A stretch of DNA of 64,000 nt from contig JAGWTW010000001.1 in NCBI GenBank assembly GCA_028868735.1, positions 62,001 to 126,000 of the forward strand. The letters run 5' to 3'. The notes under the pieces were generated by a model. It saw only the letters and a list, made by a program, of their open reading frames with translations, had not been told where the DNA came from and ran no database searches. Origin of the DNA: Hyphomicrobiales bacterium (GTDB lineage Bacteria > Pseudomonadota > Alphaproteobacteria > Rhizobiales > Beijerinckiaceae). The position numbers were made by a program, and so were the translations under genes. Shown here in pieces: positions 20,301 through 27,574 of this stretch; position 1 is the first letter of the stretch, and the number at the start of each line of letters is the position of its first letter.

Positions 20301-20327
20301 GAAGTCGTAGGCGGCGAGGTCGATCAT
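17319..20327 (-). CDS. Relaxase/mobilization nuclease with LPD7 domain
   Basis: 1,002 residues. The MobA/VirD2-type relaxase domain spans roughly 290-480, with the metal-binding three-His motif HIHVH (413-417) in TNRQHIHVHAAIRLTSPTG. It nicks oriT and pilots the strand into the recipient. A region around 715-820 (GAEIHYSRHDGATGAYETL, WETITLNGSDAYKETAARLA) matches the large polyvalent protein-associated domain LPD7. The C-terminal 150 residues are charged and coiled-coil-like. An unusual N-terminal extension of about 190 residues is Ala/Pro-rich. Start overlaps the mobC stop (ATGA), typical for mob operons. No type IV secretion or coupling-protein genes lie in the window. Confidence 0.9.
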   Translation of the reverse strand: MIDLAAYDFRPLSARLRRLRGAQGFAERQALLEAADSASAFAAAFAPAPVSLGGAASSRDRRPYSGPSAPAPTPSSTLAEEEWAMGKADRASGGELIRPRPSSSTAKVASHAKLAPAAARSATASRSPIAVKAGLATGSQAAVVKLASYGAGAARASALLNYQSHKGELSLEREDGSLVTGKAAVADLAAHWRDDNAREPSNDVFRLSVTFDGAISAAETREGLSRSLAGHRYAWRSEVDDDKTVVHLVAVAACSGKDDRGKRERIYANAKSLGALHDKIEDAFSRDAEFSEVKWAHGVEGATTMLAALTKAGKLEAEADTGRTLAAEAERLSSRRLFAREKGQPGNSNPALQLAKSWRPAMRSSSPRDFAHVILSAKPGTDKQAFMDAARATLAREFQGHEYVFVVHTNRQHIHVHAAIRLTSPTGEKLHPGIQDFARWRETLAKEARERRIPMEAVRRFDQAHAPGYKLKDVKMIERGIAPESVRRRVERVQNREVFRPTRDEGRKRAAEAAAHWKSLGARKAVALPPLAAGAVRLYRAEAVDATLRRAPLYSVDRAIAEAYAASLANARVVYLDMPRERLSELRPSREQPTKIFVVPRALSALSRPVGGIEDAAIIPFQARADAALAPRHVQPRSSTKEESPMRTAETMDAARRDMADRMSRIGDQLPDSAVKDDLMRRSRVLLDKADVAIGEQRRLERTPGEIEGERFVQPEPAQLGALFTNERKGAEIHYSRHDGATGAYETLAFVDRGKQLDVRDWNNPESVNAALKLASQKWETITLNGSDAYKETAARLAAEHGYNITNPEMQDRIRELRSKIEAQRATIAEGKIHARAPENAQRSDGAIAQPTHTDAGLAQRAAREASPEAVLNTTPAERAVELESIRERVDAEAKRETVQADRAISARETNAASGSEAVPFRSQEEARSARDAERAVDGSTSRPIPAGPNQSEEIQSLRHEHAKVLKQADRDAQRNTDLENVERLRAEERNRGRSESEGEER

Positions 20328-20728
20328 CCCTCGCCCCGCGAAACCGCCGCCTTGGTGCGCTTGTGGGAGCGGACGCAGAGCGAGCGATAGAGCCGGTCAA
20401 GCTCGGTGATCGCGTCTCGAACCCCGTCCAGATATTCGGCGATCTCGCCGCTATGAATGACGTGGCCGGCGTTCATCCGATGCACGGCTTGGTTGAGGTT
20501 CGTGCCGATCCCCCGCAACTGACGGGTCAACGCGACGATTTCGGCCCGCCCTTCATCGGCATAGGTCGGCCCGAGCAGGGCGGCCGAACGCGCCAGCCGA
20601 CGCAGCGCTTCGCTCGGCGTGACGCGCTGAGCTGCGCAGAACGACCCGAAGAGCTCGTGCTCCTCCTGGCTCATTCGAACGCTGCGGGTGACCGCTTTCT
20701 TGCGCGAAGGTTTTTGCGCGACCGTCAT
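20324..20728 (-). CDS. mobC: MobC-like relaxosome accessory protein
   Basis: 134 residues. The N-terminus (KKAVTRSVRMSQEEHELFGS) looks like a ribbon-helix-helix DNA-binding segment; the C-terminal LTRQLRGIGTNLNQAVHRMN is the MobC family hallmark. It binds oriT and helps the relaxase open the nic region. It is followed with ATGA overlap by the relaxase gene. Its start faces the divergent TraK-like operon across a 376-base gap. Confidence 0.85.
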   Translation of the reverse strand: MTVAQKPSRKKAVTRSVRMSQEEHELFGSFCAAQRVTPSEALRRLARSAALLGPTYADEGRAEIVALTRQLRGIGTNLNQAVHRMNAGHVIHSGEIAEYLDGVRDAITELDRLYRSLCVRSHKRTKAAVSRGEG

Positions 20729-21104
20729 GTTTGTGATGTTCGTCAGGATCCGGTTTGGCTCGCCAAACTGCCGGAGCCGATCTTAGCCCGCCCGGCAAGG
20801 GTACACAAGAAAAAGTGTGCTACTTTTTCGGTATCCTGCCAACAAAGACCATCTTTATATTCGCATCATTTCTAGTTTTGTCGATATATACACGACGCGC
20901 GCCGGATACACCTCGCGCATTGTTGTAGATTGTGTTGCCACAGGCGACGGTCGCGATCCGGCTTCCTATCGGACCACAATCGGACACCCACGGCACGCGC
21001 CGCGGGCCGATAGCCGCCATCATTGCGACGATGCGTGAACCGGTTGCGGGCCGCCAGAGGCGAAGAAGGCGATTGCCGGAATCGCCATTTTTTTATAATG
21101 TCGC
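20729..21104. other. Probable oriT/divergent promoter region
   Basis: This gap separates mobC-relaxase (minus) from the TraK/L/M-like operon (+), the position of oriT in RP4 and R388. It is the most AT-rich stretch nearby and holds perfect inverted repeats: GTTTGGC-TC-GCCAAAC (20753-20768), GAAAAAGT-N5-ACTTTTTC (20809-20829) and GGCGATT-N5-AATCGCC (21068-21086). The nic site cannot be placed from sequence alone. No protein-coding frame is convincing here. Confidence 0.55.
21068..21099 (+). promoter_or_regulatory. Hairpin plus T run and TATAAT ahead of the TraK-like gene
   Basis: A 7-base-arm hairpin (21068-21086) is followed by seven T's (21088-21094) and then an exact TATAAT (21094-21099), only 5 bases before the TTG start at 21105. 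It can be read as a terminator against transcripts crossing oriT that also carries the -10 box of the operon; if that -10 is used, the mRNA would be nearly leaderless. TTGCCG or similar could be the -35, but this is not firm. Confidence 0.4.
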
Positions 21105-21593
21105 TTGGTGAAATATTCGAAAGCGCAAATCGCGCAAACCCGCGCGAACCTTCAAAAGGCGCCCGCAAAGGAAGATGTCGGAAGCGTCCGCGCTGCGATC
21201 TTTCAGATGCGCGGCGAACTCATGGCCGCTCTGATCGAGAAGGATTGGACCTACGCGGACCTGCGCGACTGGCTCGCAACCCAAGGGATCGAAGTCTCTC
21301 TGTCAGCGTTGCAACGCTATCTCGTTGGCGTCCGCGCCGCGAGAAAGGCGGCCAAGGGAGAAGGCGCCGGCCAGGTCCTGAGGGTGTCGACGGCCGGTGA
21401 TCGGGCCGGGCCGGCGCCGACCTCGCCGCCGGCGGAGCCGGGGGGCAATATGGGAGACCCGCCGCGCGTCGTTCCCCCGATGCCACGCCCGATCGTCATG
21501 CCACGAGCGCTCGATCAGGCCGAAGGATCCGAGCGGGAGCAGGCGCCTCGTGCGTCCTCCTTTCCTATCCGACGCGACAGACCAGAAATCTAG
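21105..21593 (+). CDS. TraK/StbA-like oriT-binding protein
   Basis: 162 residues from TTG 21105 (GTG 21108 is the alternative). The first 85 residues form a helix-turn-helix-like unit (LMAALIEKDWTYADLRDWLA, then GIEVSLSALQRYLVGVR), as in TraK of RP4 and StbA-like plasmid proteins. The rest is Pro-rich and low complexity (PAPTSPPAEPGG, VVPPMPRP). Known relatives bind repeats near oriT and balance transfer against stability. The assignment rests mainly on gene order: small DNA-binding protein, ParA-like ATPase and small membrane protein, divergent from relaxase genes. Confidence 0.55.
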   Translation: MVKYSKAQIAQTRANLQKAPAKEDVGSVRAAIFQMRGELMAALIEKDWTYADLRDWLATQGIEVSLSALQRYLVGVRAARKAAKGEGAGQVLRVSTAGDRAGPAPTSPPAEPGGNMGDPPRVVPPMPRPIVMPRALDQAEGSEREQAPRASSFPIRRDRPEI

Positions 21594-21599
21594 GAGAAT

Positions 21600-22289
21600 A
21601 TGACGATGAACAAGCCGATTTACGTGGTGGGCGGCAGCAAGGGCGGCGTCGGCAAGTCGCTCGTCACGATGGCGCTGATTCACCGCCTCACGCAGATCGG
21701 CGAGACGCCCTTTCTCATCGACGCGGACACGTCGAACCCGGACGTGTTCAAGTCCTACGAAACCGAGGTCGCGAGCGAGCTTGTGAACCTGGACGAGGCG
21801 GATGGGTGGATTCGCTTCGTCAATATCTGCGACGAGAACAGGGATTCGGTCGTCGTCGTAAACACCGCGGCCCGAAACAATGTCGGCGTCGCCTCCTACG
21901 GAGGCACACTGAGTCAGTCGCTCGAGGAACTGGGCCGGAAGCTGGTGACGCTGTGGGTCATCAACCGTCAGCGCGATAGCCTTGAACTGCTGCAGGACTA
22001 CATAGAGGCGATTCCGAACTCGACCGTCCACGTTGTCAAGAACGGCTATTTCGGCGCCGACGCCAAATTCGAACTGTACAATGGGTCGAAGGTCAAGAAG
22101 AGCGTCGAGACGCATGGCGGCAAGTCGCTCTTGTTCCCCGACATGGCCGACCGCGTCAGCGACGATCTTTATTCCAATCGTCTGAGCATCGCGAAGGGGT
22201 GGGAGACGATGCCGATCGGCAACCGCGCCGAGTTGCGGCGGTGGCTGGTCGAGGCGGACAAGACGCTCGGCGCGATCGTCGCCGCATGA
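21600..22289 (+). CDS. ParA/MinD-like ATPase (TraL/StbB type)
   Basis: 229 residues; AGGAGAAT precedes ATG 21600. The deviant Walker A motif is SKGGVGKS (13-20), with FLIDADTSNPD as the following strand carrying the ADP-sensing Asp. It lacks other ParA regions such as an N-terminal HTH. Length and the short switch regions match TraL of RP4 and StbB of R388, ATPases coded next to oriT and involved in plasmid stability or conjugation. Flanked by TraK-like and TraM-like genes; overlaps the latter by ATGA. Confidence 0.8.
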   Translation: MTMNKPIYVVGGSKGGVGKSLVTMALIHRLTQIGETPFLIDADTSNPDVFKSYETEVASELVNLDEADGWIRFVNICDENRDSVVVVNTAARNNVGVASYGGTLSQSLEELGRKLVTLWVINRQRDSLELLQDYIEAIPNSTVHVVKNGYFGADAKFELYNGSKVKKSVETHGGKSLLFPDMADRVSDDLYSNRLSIAKGWETMPIGNRAELRRWLVEADKTLGAIVAA

Positions 22290-22708
22290 GCGACAGCGCG
22301 TCGGCCTCGTCGAATTTCGAGAGGGTGTTCGGGCGCGCAGCGACGGCGACGGAGCGCGAGCAGTTGCGCCATGTGCAGACCGCGCTGGGGCTTCGAGACA
22401 ATGATGCGCTGTGGCTCGTTCTGTTCGCGCTGCAATATTACGAGAGTTTGTATCGTCAATTCCCGAAAGCGATCGCCGGCGAGGCCGCGCGCGTCCTCAC
22501 GGAGACGCGCGCGGCAGCCGACTCCGTTATCCGCGCCAGCGCAGAACAGGCCCGCGCCGATCTGGCGAAGGCTGTCGCCAGCGTCGCCCATGAAGTCGCG
22601 CGCGACACCGCGCACAGGGCGGCGACCCAATGGGTGATCGCCGGAATGGCGGTCGGCGTTGCCATTTTCGCTCTTGGATGGTGCGCCGGGGTCTGGGCGT
22701 CCCGGTAG
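22286..22708 (+). CDS. TraM/StbC-like small membrane-anchored protein
   Basis: 140 residues from ATG 22286, overlapping the ATPase stop. The N-terminal half is soluble (ATATEREQLRHVQTALGLRD); the middle is a long amphipathic helix (ARADLAKAVASVAHEVARDT); the C-terminus is one membrane helix (WVIAGMAVGVAIFALGWCAG). This plan fits TraM/StbC partners of TraL/StbB. The protein itself has no motif of known activity. Confidence 0.6.
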   Translation: MSDSASASSNFERVFGRAATATEREQLRHVQTALGLRDNDALWLVLFALQYYESLYRQFPKAIAGEAARVLTETRAAADSVIRASAEQARADLAKAVASVAHEVARDTAHRAATQWVIAGMAVGVAIFALGWCAGVWASR

Positions 22709-22771
22709 CGTAAGGGCAGCGGATGAAAAACACGCACGGTAACGAAATCGCGGTCGCGCCTGGACGGACAG

Positions 22772-23302
22772 TTAGGCTGGTGACCCCGACGCCCCGAACA
22801 GTTTTTCGATCTCCGCCATGGGCTTGAACAGTCGATTGGATTGATCGGGCAGTCGAAGAAATTCATGCCGCTCGTAGAATGAGATCGCTGCGTCGTCCTT
22901 TGCGTCCACGACGACCGCGAGAGAAGCAGTCTCGCTTCGGAGGCAACGCCGGAGGGCATCCAGCAGAAGAACTTCGCCATACCCCGCGCCTTTTCTGTTT
23001 ACATTGACCGCCAACCGCCCGAGCAATGTGGCTGGCAGAACCGGATAGCGCGGCAGTTTCTTGATGAACGCCGCCGGCAGTTCTGCCGCTTTGAGGGACG
23101 TGTTCGAGAGCGTGTAGAAACCGATGACTTCGGAGGAGGGAGGTTCCAACAGCACATAGGGCGCGGCGACGCGCCGGCGCGCATCCTGACCGGCTTGCGA
23201 TTGCAGATAGCGATCTAGCGCCTCGACTCCGCAGGAGAAGGCAGACCGATCGTGCCGTGTAGTGTCAAGAAGCTCTATGATGAGCTTTGCGGCAGTACTC
23301 AC
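22772..23302 (-). CDS. GNAT-family toxin (TacT-like)
   Basis: 176 residues. GNAT motif A is visible as TLLGRLAVNVNRKGAGYGEV (acetyl-CoA loop), with VVVDAKDDAAISFYERHEF for motif B, and the N-terminal SAFSCGVEALDRYLQSQAGQD typical of DUF1778-linked GNAT toxins. Relatives acetylate aminoacyl-tRNA and block translation. It starts one base after the stop of its antitoxin gene, an arrangement standard for TacAT modules. Confidence 0.9.
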   Translation of the reverse strand: MSTAAKLIIELLDTTRHDRSAFSCGVEALDRYLQSQAGQDARRRVAAPYVLLEPPSSEVIGFYTLSNTSLKAAELPAAFIKKLPRYPVLPATLLGRLAVNVNRKGAGYGEVLLLDALRRCLRSETASLAVVVDAKDDAAISFYERHEFLRLPDQSNRLFKPMAEIEKLFGASGSPA

Positions 23303-23303
23303 G

Positions 23304-23618
23304 TCACTTGTCGCCGATCAGCGCCCTATAGGCCGCCACGCGCTCCCGCATCCGGTCGCCGGGCTCTCGCGGGTTGAGGAGCGCCTCCACAAACGCTTTG
23401 GAGTCTCTGACGCTGAGCTGGATCACTTCATGCTCGGCAATGGCGCGTTTCGCCGCGTCCTGAACGCTAGCCAGCACGAAATCGGTGATGCTGCGGCCTT
23501 CGAGGGCTGCGGCATGTTCGATCAAAGCCTTCTGTTCCGCCGTCACGCGTGCTTCGAGCCGCTCGCCTCGTCTGCGAGCCGCCGGAATGCTTTCCTGTCT
23601 TTGCGCCCGCGCCATCAT
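23304..23618 (-). CDS. DUF1778 antitoxin (TacA-like)
   Basis: 104 residues. A ribbon-helix-helix N-terminus (RLEARVTAEQKALIEHAAALE, GRSITDFVLASVQD) is followed by a C-terminal toxin-neutralising helix (SVRDSKAFVEALLNP). Binds the GNAT toxin and represses the operon in known systems. The 324-base gap behind it (23619-23942) shows no gene and presumably contains its promoter on the minus strand. Confidence 0.9.
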   Translation of the reverse strand: MMARAQRQESIPAARRRGERLEARVTAEQKALIEHAAALEGRSITDFVLASVQDAAKRAIAEHEVIQLSVRDSKAFVEALLNPREPGDRMRERVAAYRALIGDK

Positions 23619-23942
23619 CGTTCTCCTGCTGCGCGCAACGTACGGCCAAATGCCGGGCTATTCAAGAGGCCTCTATGCCGCCGGTCCGATTCGGACAGCC
23701 GGAAAATGATCAAACAATCGAGATCGCGCGCACCAGTTGATCGAGAACCATCGCGCCTATGTCGTCGTCGTAAAAAGAGCGCCGCGCCTTCGACGAGCGT
23801 TGGCGCCGGACGGGGGGCCAGATGCGCCAGCGTAAGGGGAGCGAATTGGCGCAGCAGTAAACGCGCGAACAGGCGCGCCAGGAATTATGTTGGCAATCTT
23901 CAAAACGCTGCGCTCGGAACCAAAAAGTTGAAGCACCTTGTT

Positions 23943-24224
23943 TTACGCGGCGTCGGCTATGTCGAGCCGCACCACGAGGCCAGCGAGCGCGGCCAGATTG
24001 ATGAGCGCATCAAGACTGAAATTCGCGATCCGACCGCGCAAAAGATCGTTCAGTCGCGGCTGCGTGATCGCGAGACGCTTTGCCGCCTTGGCCTGCGTGA
24101 CATTCCAACCACGCACCCGCTGCTCCACGGCAATGAGAAGACTGGACCGCATGGACATGCTCGCCGCCTCTTGCGGCGTATCCTCCAAAGCGTCCCACAC
24201 ATTCGCGAAGCTCTGTCGTTCCAT
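23943..24224 (-). CDS. HigA-like XRE antitoxin/regulator, apparently orphan
   Basis: 93 residues. The HTH_37-type core reads NVTQAKAAKRLAITQPRLND LL..., preceded by FANVWDALEDTPQEAASM, a start commonly seen in antitoxins of HigB/RelE-type systems. The toxin gene normally lies just upstream, but the 415 bases upstream (24225-24639) hold no RelE/HigB-like frame on either strand. It may be an orphan left after toxin loss, or act as a free-standing repressor. Confidence 0.75.
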   Translation of the reverse strand: MERQSFANVWDALEDTPQEAASMSMRSSLLIAVEQRVRGWNVTQAKAAKRLAITQPRLNDLLRGRIANFSLDALINLAALAGLVVRLDIADAA

Positions 24225-24306
24225 CGTCGCGCCTCTGTCATATCTGCCGCAGCCGCTCGTACGAAAATGCCCTCGGACCCCGCGCGTTTCAGTCGATCAT
24301 GAAGAG

Positions 24307-24326
24307 TTATATCAGTATTGATATAA
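24307..24326. promoter_or_regulatory. Perfect 8-base inverted repeat, likely XRE operator
   Basis: TTATATCA-GTAT-TGATATAA, 83 bases upstream of the HigA-like start. AT-rich perfect dyads of this size are typical targets of XRE regulators and often overlap the -10 region. Autoregulation is inferred. The rest of 24225-24586 shows no gene. Confidence 0.55.
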
Positions 24327-24586
24327 TTTTGCACGAACAAAATGCGATGCGACGGCGATGGCGCCAACTCAGGCGAGGGGAGAGAAAGGCCAGCGCAGGG
24401 CGGCCCGGCGTTCGGCCTACGTGCGGCGCGCGCTGCGTGGCGCATGGCCAAGGGCGGCTATCGCGCTGGATAATTCATGGCTGATCGTGCGATCGATATC
24501 GAAGCCTCGCCGCAGTGGAGTGGAGCTGTAAAGCTGGAGGCTCAAGCGCCGACCTCGCTAATATCCGACGAGAATGGCGAGTTGGA

Positions 24587-24616
24587 TTGACAATTTCCAG
24601 CTATTCTGTCTTTTAT
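24587..24616 (+). promoter_or_regulatory. Candidate sigma-70 promoter of Phd/PemK pair 1
   Basis: TTGACA (24587-24592), 18 bases, then TTTTAT (24611-24616). It ends 10 bases before the GGAG that serves the antitoxin start at 24640. Confidence 0.4.
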
Positions 24617-24639
24617 GTATATTCTGGAGAATGAAACCG

Positions 24640-24903
24640 ATGGACGACAAGGTCAGCACGGTCGAATTCATGCGGCACTTTGGCCGCTATCATGACGAGG
24701 CCAAAAAGCGGCCGATAACGCTCACGAAGCACGGCCGGCCGTCGGTCGTCGTATTGCCTGTCGAGCTCTACGAGCGGCTAAAGGGCCATGATGACCCGCG
24801 GCGTGTCTATGGCGCCGGCGAAATGCCGGCCGACCTTGCGGCGATGTTCAAGGATCAGTTGGAGAAGGACTCGTCCGAGCATCAGGCGTCTGGTGATGCC
24901 TGA
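24640..24903 (+). CDS. Phd/YefM-type antitoxin, pair 1
   Basis: 87 residues from ATG 24640: GGAG at 24626-24629 gives good spacing, whereas ATG 24631 is too close. Phd pattern: VSTVEFMRHFGRYHDEAKKR, PITLTKHGRPSVVVLPVELYERL. C-terminus EMPADLAAMFKDQLE resembles EMPDEHLEMLEAAISE of the second Phd protein at 27567, so the toxin-binding tails are related. It overlaps the toxin gene by 8 bases. Confidence 0.85.
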   Translation: MDDKVSTVEFMRHFGRYHDEAKKRPITLTKHGRPSVVVLPVELYERLKGHDDPRRVYGAGEMPADLAAMFKDQLEKDSSEHQASGDA

Positions 24904-25318
24904 GCGTTTTCGACGAGGCGATATTGTGGATTATCCTTATCTCTGGCGACGCCAGATCGAGGACCAACCAGATCGCGAGCACGGCGAGAAAAATCGTCTG
25001 GTCTGCATGATCCTGACGGTCACCGATAGGCAAGGCCTCACCCACGCCCTGTTGCTGCCGATTTCTTCAAAGCCGCCGTTCGATAACCAGAGCGCTCTCG
25101 AAATTCCCGCTCTGGAGCTGCGACGCGCCAGGTTGACTGGCTACGAGCGCGGCTGGATCACGGTCAGCGAGTGCAATTACGATATTCTCGAACGATCCTA
25201 TTATTTCGACTGGCGTCAAACGCCGATCGGTCGTTTCAGCGAGGCGTCTCTCGAGAGAGTCCGCCAGGCGTTTGCGCCGTTCCTCGCCGCGGGGTCCGCA
25301 CGCGTAATCCGCACCTGA
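24896..25318 (+). CDS. PemK/MazF-like toxin, pair 1
   Basis: 140 residues from ATG 24896, 8 bases inside the antitoxin gene. MazF/PemK-like layout: FRRGDIVDYPYLWRRQ (first strands), KNRLVCMILTV, LLLPISSKPP, ALEIPALELRRARL, then WITVSECNYDILERSYYF. The same blocks occur in the protein at 27164, including the rare YxYLWxRQ and DILERSYxF motifs, so the two define a sub-family. If MazF-like it would be an mRNA interferase, but the catalytic residues cannot be assigned with certainty. Confidence 0.7.
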   Translation: MPERFRRGDIVDYPYLWRRQIEDQPDREHGEKNRLVCMILTVTDRQGLTHALLLPISSKPPFDNQSALEIPALELRRARLTGYERGWITVSECNYDILERSYYFDWRQTPIGRFSEASLERVRQAFAPFLAAGSARVIRT

Positions 25319-25467
25319 CGCGGACAAGAAGCGAGATCGATTAAGACGAACCGGTTTGGGCGATCGCAATGAAAAGGCGCCAATCGCGCTCTCGCGCGAC
25401 GGACGCGGCGCCACAAATTGTCGTCATCGCAACACGAGCGCCGCACTATCGGCGCTCGTGCCGAGGG

Positions 25468-25490
25468 GGAGGGGGCTTGGCGCCCCCTCC
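25468..25490 (-). terminator. GC-rich hairpin after the SSB-like gene
   Basis: Perfect 9-base arms GGAGGGGGC / GCCCCCTCC with a 5-base loop, 7 bases beyond the stop at 25498. No T tract follows, so it may be a rho-assisted terminator or an RNA 3' end stabiliser. Confidence 0.5.
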
Positions 25491-25497
25491 GGTGCGG

Positions 25498-25878
25498 TCA
25501 CTTGGCCTTGCGCGACTTGCCGCGGGTCGTTTCCTCGGACGTCTCTTTCGTCTTCATGTCAGCCTTGGCGACCTCACGACGGATCATCTCGACCGCGAAG
25601 GTGTATCCGTAGATCGTCTCGCCATTTCTCTCGTATTTCGACTGCGAGGGCGTCGAGCGGACCGAGACGAGGTCGCCGGGTTGCAGATTGTCGCGCACCC
25701 ATTCCAGAACCTTCTCCTGGCGGCCGAAGATCGTGTGCTCGATCCAGTTCGCCTTGTTCACCCATTCGCCGTTCTTGTTGTAGCTGGCGTCCGAGGCCAC
25801 CGACACGATCAGGTTCGGACCGACTTCCTTGATGCTGCCGACGCGGCCGATCTGGGTCATTTCGCAGAGCTGGGTCAT
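25498..25878 (-). CDS. Single-stranded DNA-binding (OB-fold) protein
   Basis: 126 residues from ATG 25878, which has GGAGAG 6 bases upstream. SSB-like pattern: GRVGSIKEVGPNLIVSVASD, WVNKANWIEHTIFGRQEKVL, LQPGDLVSVRSTPSQSKYER, YGYTFAVEMI. The C-terminus is basic and ends RGKSRKAK instead of the acidic tip DIPF found in housekeeping SSB, so it should not recruit the usual partner proteins. Such plasmid-borne SSB-like proteins protect single strands after transfer. Confidence 0.75.
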   Translation of the reverse strand: MTQLCEMTQIGRVGSIKEVGPNLIVSVASDASYNKNGEWVNKANWIEHTIFGRQEKVLEWVRDNLQPGDLVSVRSTPSQSKYERNGETIYGYTFAVEMIRREVAKADMKTKETSEETTRGKSRKAK

Positions 25879-26528
25879 TTGTTCTCTCCATCTGTTCGAG
25901 GCATCGCTGCGTTGCGATGGCGGTCGTAATGCGCCGGTAAGCGCCGGCGGGCAGGGGCGCGCGGCACGTGCGGGACCGCAGCCACGCGCAGCCGCAGGGA
26001 GCGCAGCGACCGAGGCGAGCATGGCGAGGACCCACCCCTTGCCCGACGAAGCGGCGGCGCTAGACCAAAGCCATCTTGCAACGCGGCAATGCCTCGATCG
26101 CAGAGAGGTCAGACCACGGCCTGTTCGAACGCCAGATTGCGTCCGGCGCACACAAGGAACGAACGGAGCAGATGCAATGAGTTGTCGCCCGAGTCCGCTT
26201 CGAAAAGACGGAAACCAATCGATGAACCGGCGAACGACCGTGAACACGAAGGCCGCTGCACAAGAGTCTGGAGTCAGGCGTCGACCCCGCATGCCAGGTG
26301 CCAGCTCCACGCTCGGGGCCGTCCACGGTCGAATGGCGCGAGTTCGGCAACGGCGACCATGCACCGGAGCTCGTGATCTGCCACTCGAGAGGTCTGCGGG
26401 CCGGGTGATTGCGAAGGAGCACATTGCGACCGACCTGACCCGCCCGACGGCGACATGGTCGGTCCAACGCTCGCGGCGCAATGCGCATGATACTGGAGGG
26501 TCGTTTGCACGGCTTGTCGTTCGACGCC
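25879..26528. other. 650-base stretch with no convincing gene
   Basis: Frames open on both strands here look like GC-rich noise (Arg/Pro/Ser-rich, no ribosome sites). The part next to 25878 must contain the promoter of the SSB-like gene. Similarity to the region at 27.9 kb begins only at about 26529. Confidence 0.4.
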
Positions 26529-26840
26529 TTGACGATAAGCTGCGACTCGTCGGCTCACAAATTGCTCGCAGCGAGAATTTGCTTTGCTCTCTCGAATTGA
26601 TTCGTCAAGCGACTAGAAGCCCGCGCAATCGCGCGAGAAGACGCAGCCGTCCTGCTCCGCGACTACGGCGATCTTGCTTACGACGTGGCCCGAACGCGGA
26701 CGCGGGAAACGCGCGAAACGAACACGATCGACGCCGACCGGGATGCAGACCACTGGGCTCGCGTCCGCATTGTGTTGGCGCGCCGGATGAACCGCTCTCG
26801 AACGGATACCGCGACCCGCATGCTGGATGATCGCCGATGA
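26529..26840 (+). pseudogene. Remnant gene ahead of zinc-ribbon protein, copy A
   Basis: Two overlapping frames together match the decayed copy at 27.9 kb. Frame one gives LTISCDSSAHKLLAARICFA and stops at 26600; frame two continues from there with RLEARAIAREDAAVLLRDYG, through HWARVRIVLARRMNRSR, to MLDDRR and stop at 26838-26840. An extra CT relative to copy B accounts for the break. There is no start codon for the second frame before 26787. The last codons overlap the next ATG (ATGA), so the pair was once translationally coupled. Function unknown. Confidence 0.5.
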
Positions 26841-27067
26841 CGCACCACGATCCTCTGGAATTGAGCGTCGAAGAGTTCGTCGAAAGCGGCGTGGACAGCG
26901 TGAAGGCCAGTTGCAATTGTTGCGGAAAATCCTGGCCGGCGTTGATCGACGTCATGCCGGCGCGGACCACACTGCGAAAGATTCGCGCGCTCATGGTGTG
27001 CCCGACCTGCGGCAGCGCCGATGTCGATGTGAAGCGAAATTGGCCGGACGCGCGCGTCACGTATTGA
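26837..27067 (+). CDS. Small zinc-ribbon protein, copy A
   Basis: 76 residues. Two Cys pairs, CNCCGKSW (CxCC form) and CPTCGSADVDV, about 30 residues apart, make a zinc-ribbon-like protein. N-terminus LELSVEEFVESGVDSVKASC. About 85 % identical by eye to the protein at 28182. Nothing similar of known function is recalled. The strong conservation of both copies while the upstream gene decays suggests that this is the part under selection. Confidence 0.65.
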   Translation: MTHHDPLELSVEEFVESGVDSVKASCNCCGKSWPALIDVMPARTTLRKIRALMVCPTCGSADVDVKRNWPDARVTY

Positions 27068-27163
27068 CAAGGTGAATCTGAGCGCCCCCTTCGCGGATCC
27101 GAGAAAGCGCGACGGATCGGCGGCGAGAAGTCGCACCGATAAGCGACCATCGCGAGGCGTCGC

Positions 27164-27574
27164 TTACCTGCGGGGAACTCTTTTCGCTCTCTGGGCCTTC
27201 GCCGCCAAGACGAATTGCCGCAAAATCATGCGATGATACGAAGCGCCGAAACTGCCAACGCGGGCATTCGGCTCGAAATGGTATGAGCGTTCAAGAATAT
27301 CGTGATTGTACTCGTCGAGCATGACCCAGAGCGGCTTGTCGTCGAGCCCCGCACGTCGGCGCTCGATTTCGGGAATCTCAATAGCATCCCGATCAGGGGC
27401 AGGCGGCTGAGACGTGATCGGCAGCAAGAAGAGATTCGTTTCGCCGGTGCGGCCGACTGTTATCGCAACAACGCTGACCGGCCGAGATTTTCGGCCCTCC
27501 CTCTCGCCGGCCTCACGCTGGCGGCTCCAAAGATAGTGGTAGCGCCAAACATCGCCGATCCGCGGCTTAGTCAT
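27164..27574 (-). CDS. PemK/MazF-like toxin, pair 2
   Basis: 136 residues. Blocks match pair 1: IGDVWRYHYLWSRQ, LFLLPITSQPP, AIEIPEIERRRAGL, EYNHDILERSYHFEPNARVG. The C-terminus is basic (KAQRAKRVPRR). It begins 8 bases inside its antitoxin gene, the same overlap as pair 1, which shows that the two modules descend from one ancestor despite opposite orientation and low antitoxin identity. Confidence 0.7.
   Translation of the reverse strand: MTKPRIGDVWRYHYLWSRQREAGEREGRKSRPVSVVAITVGRTGETNLFLLPITSQPPAPDRDAIEIPEIERRRAGLDDKPLWVMLDEYNHDILERSYHFEPNARVGSFGASYHRMILRQFVLAAKAQRAKRVPRR

Noticed and set aside
25829-26830. 333-codon open frame on the plus strand
   Set aside because: Starts inside the SSB-like gene on the other strand, is Arg/Pro/Ser-rich, and its end runs through the decayed copy A in a different frame from the conserved residues.
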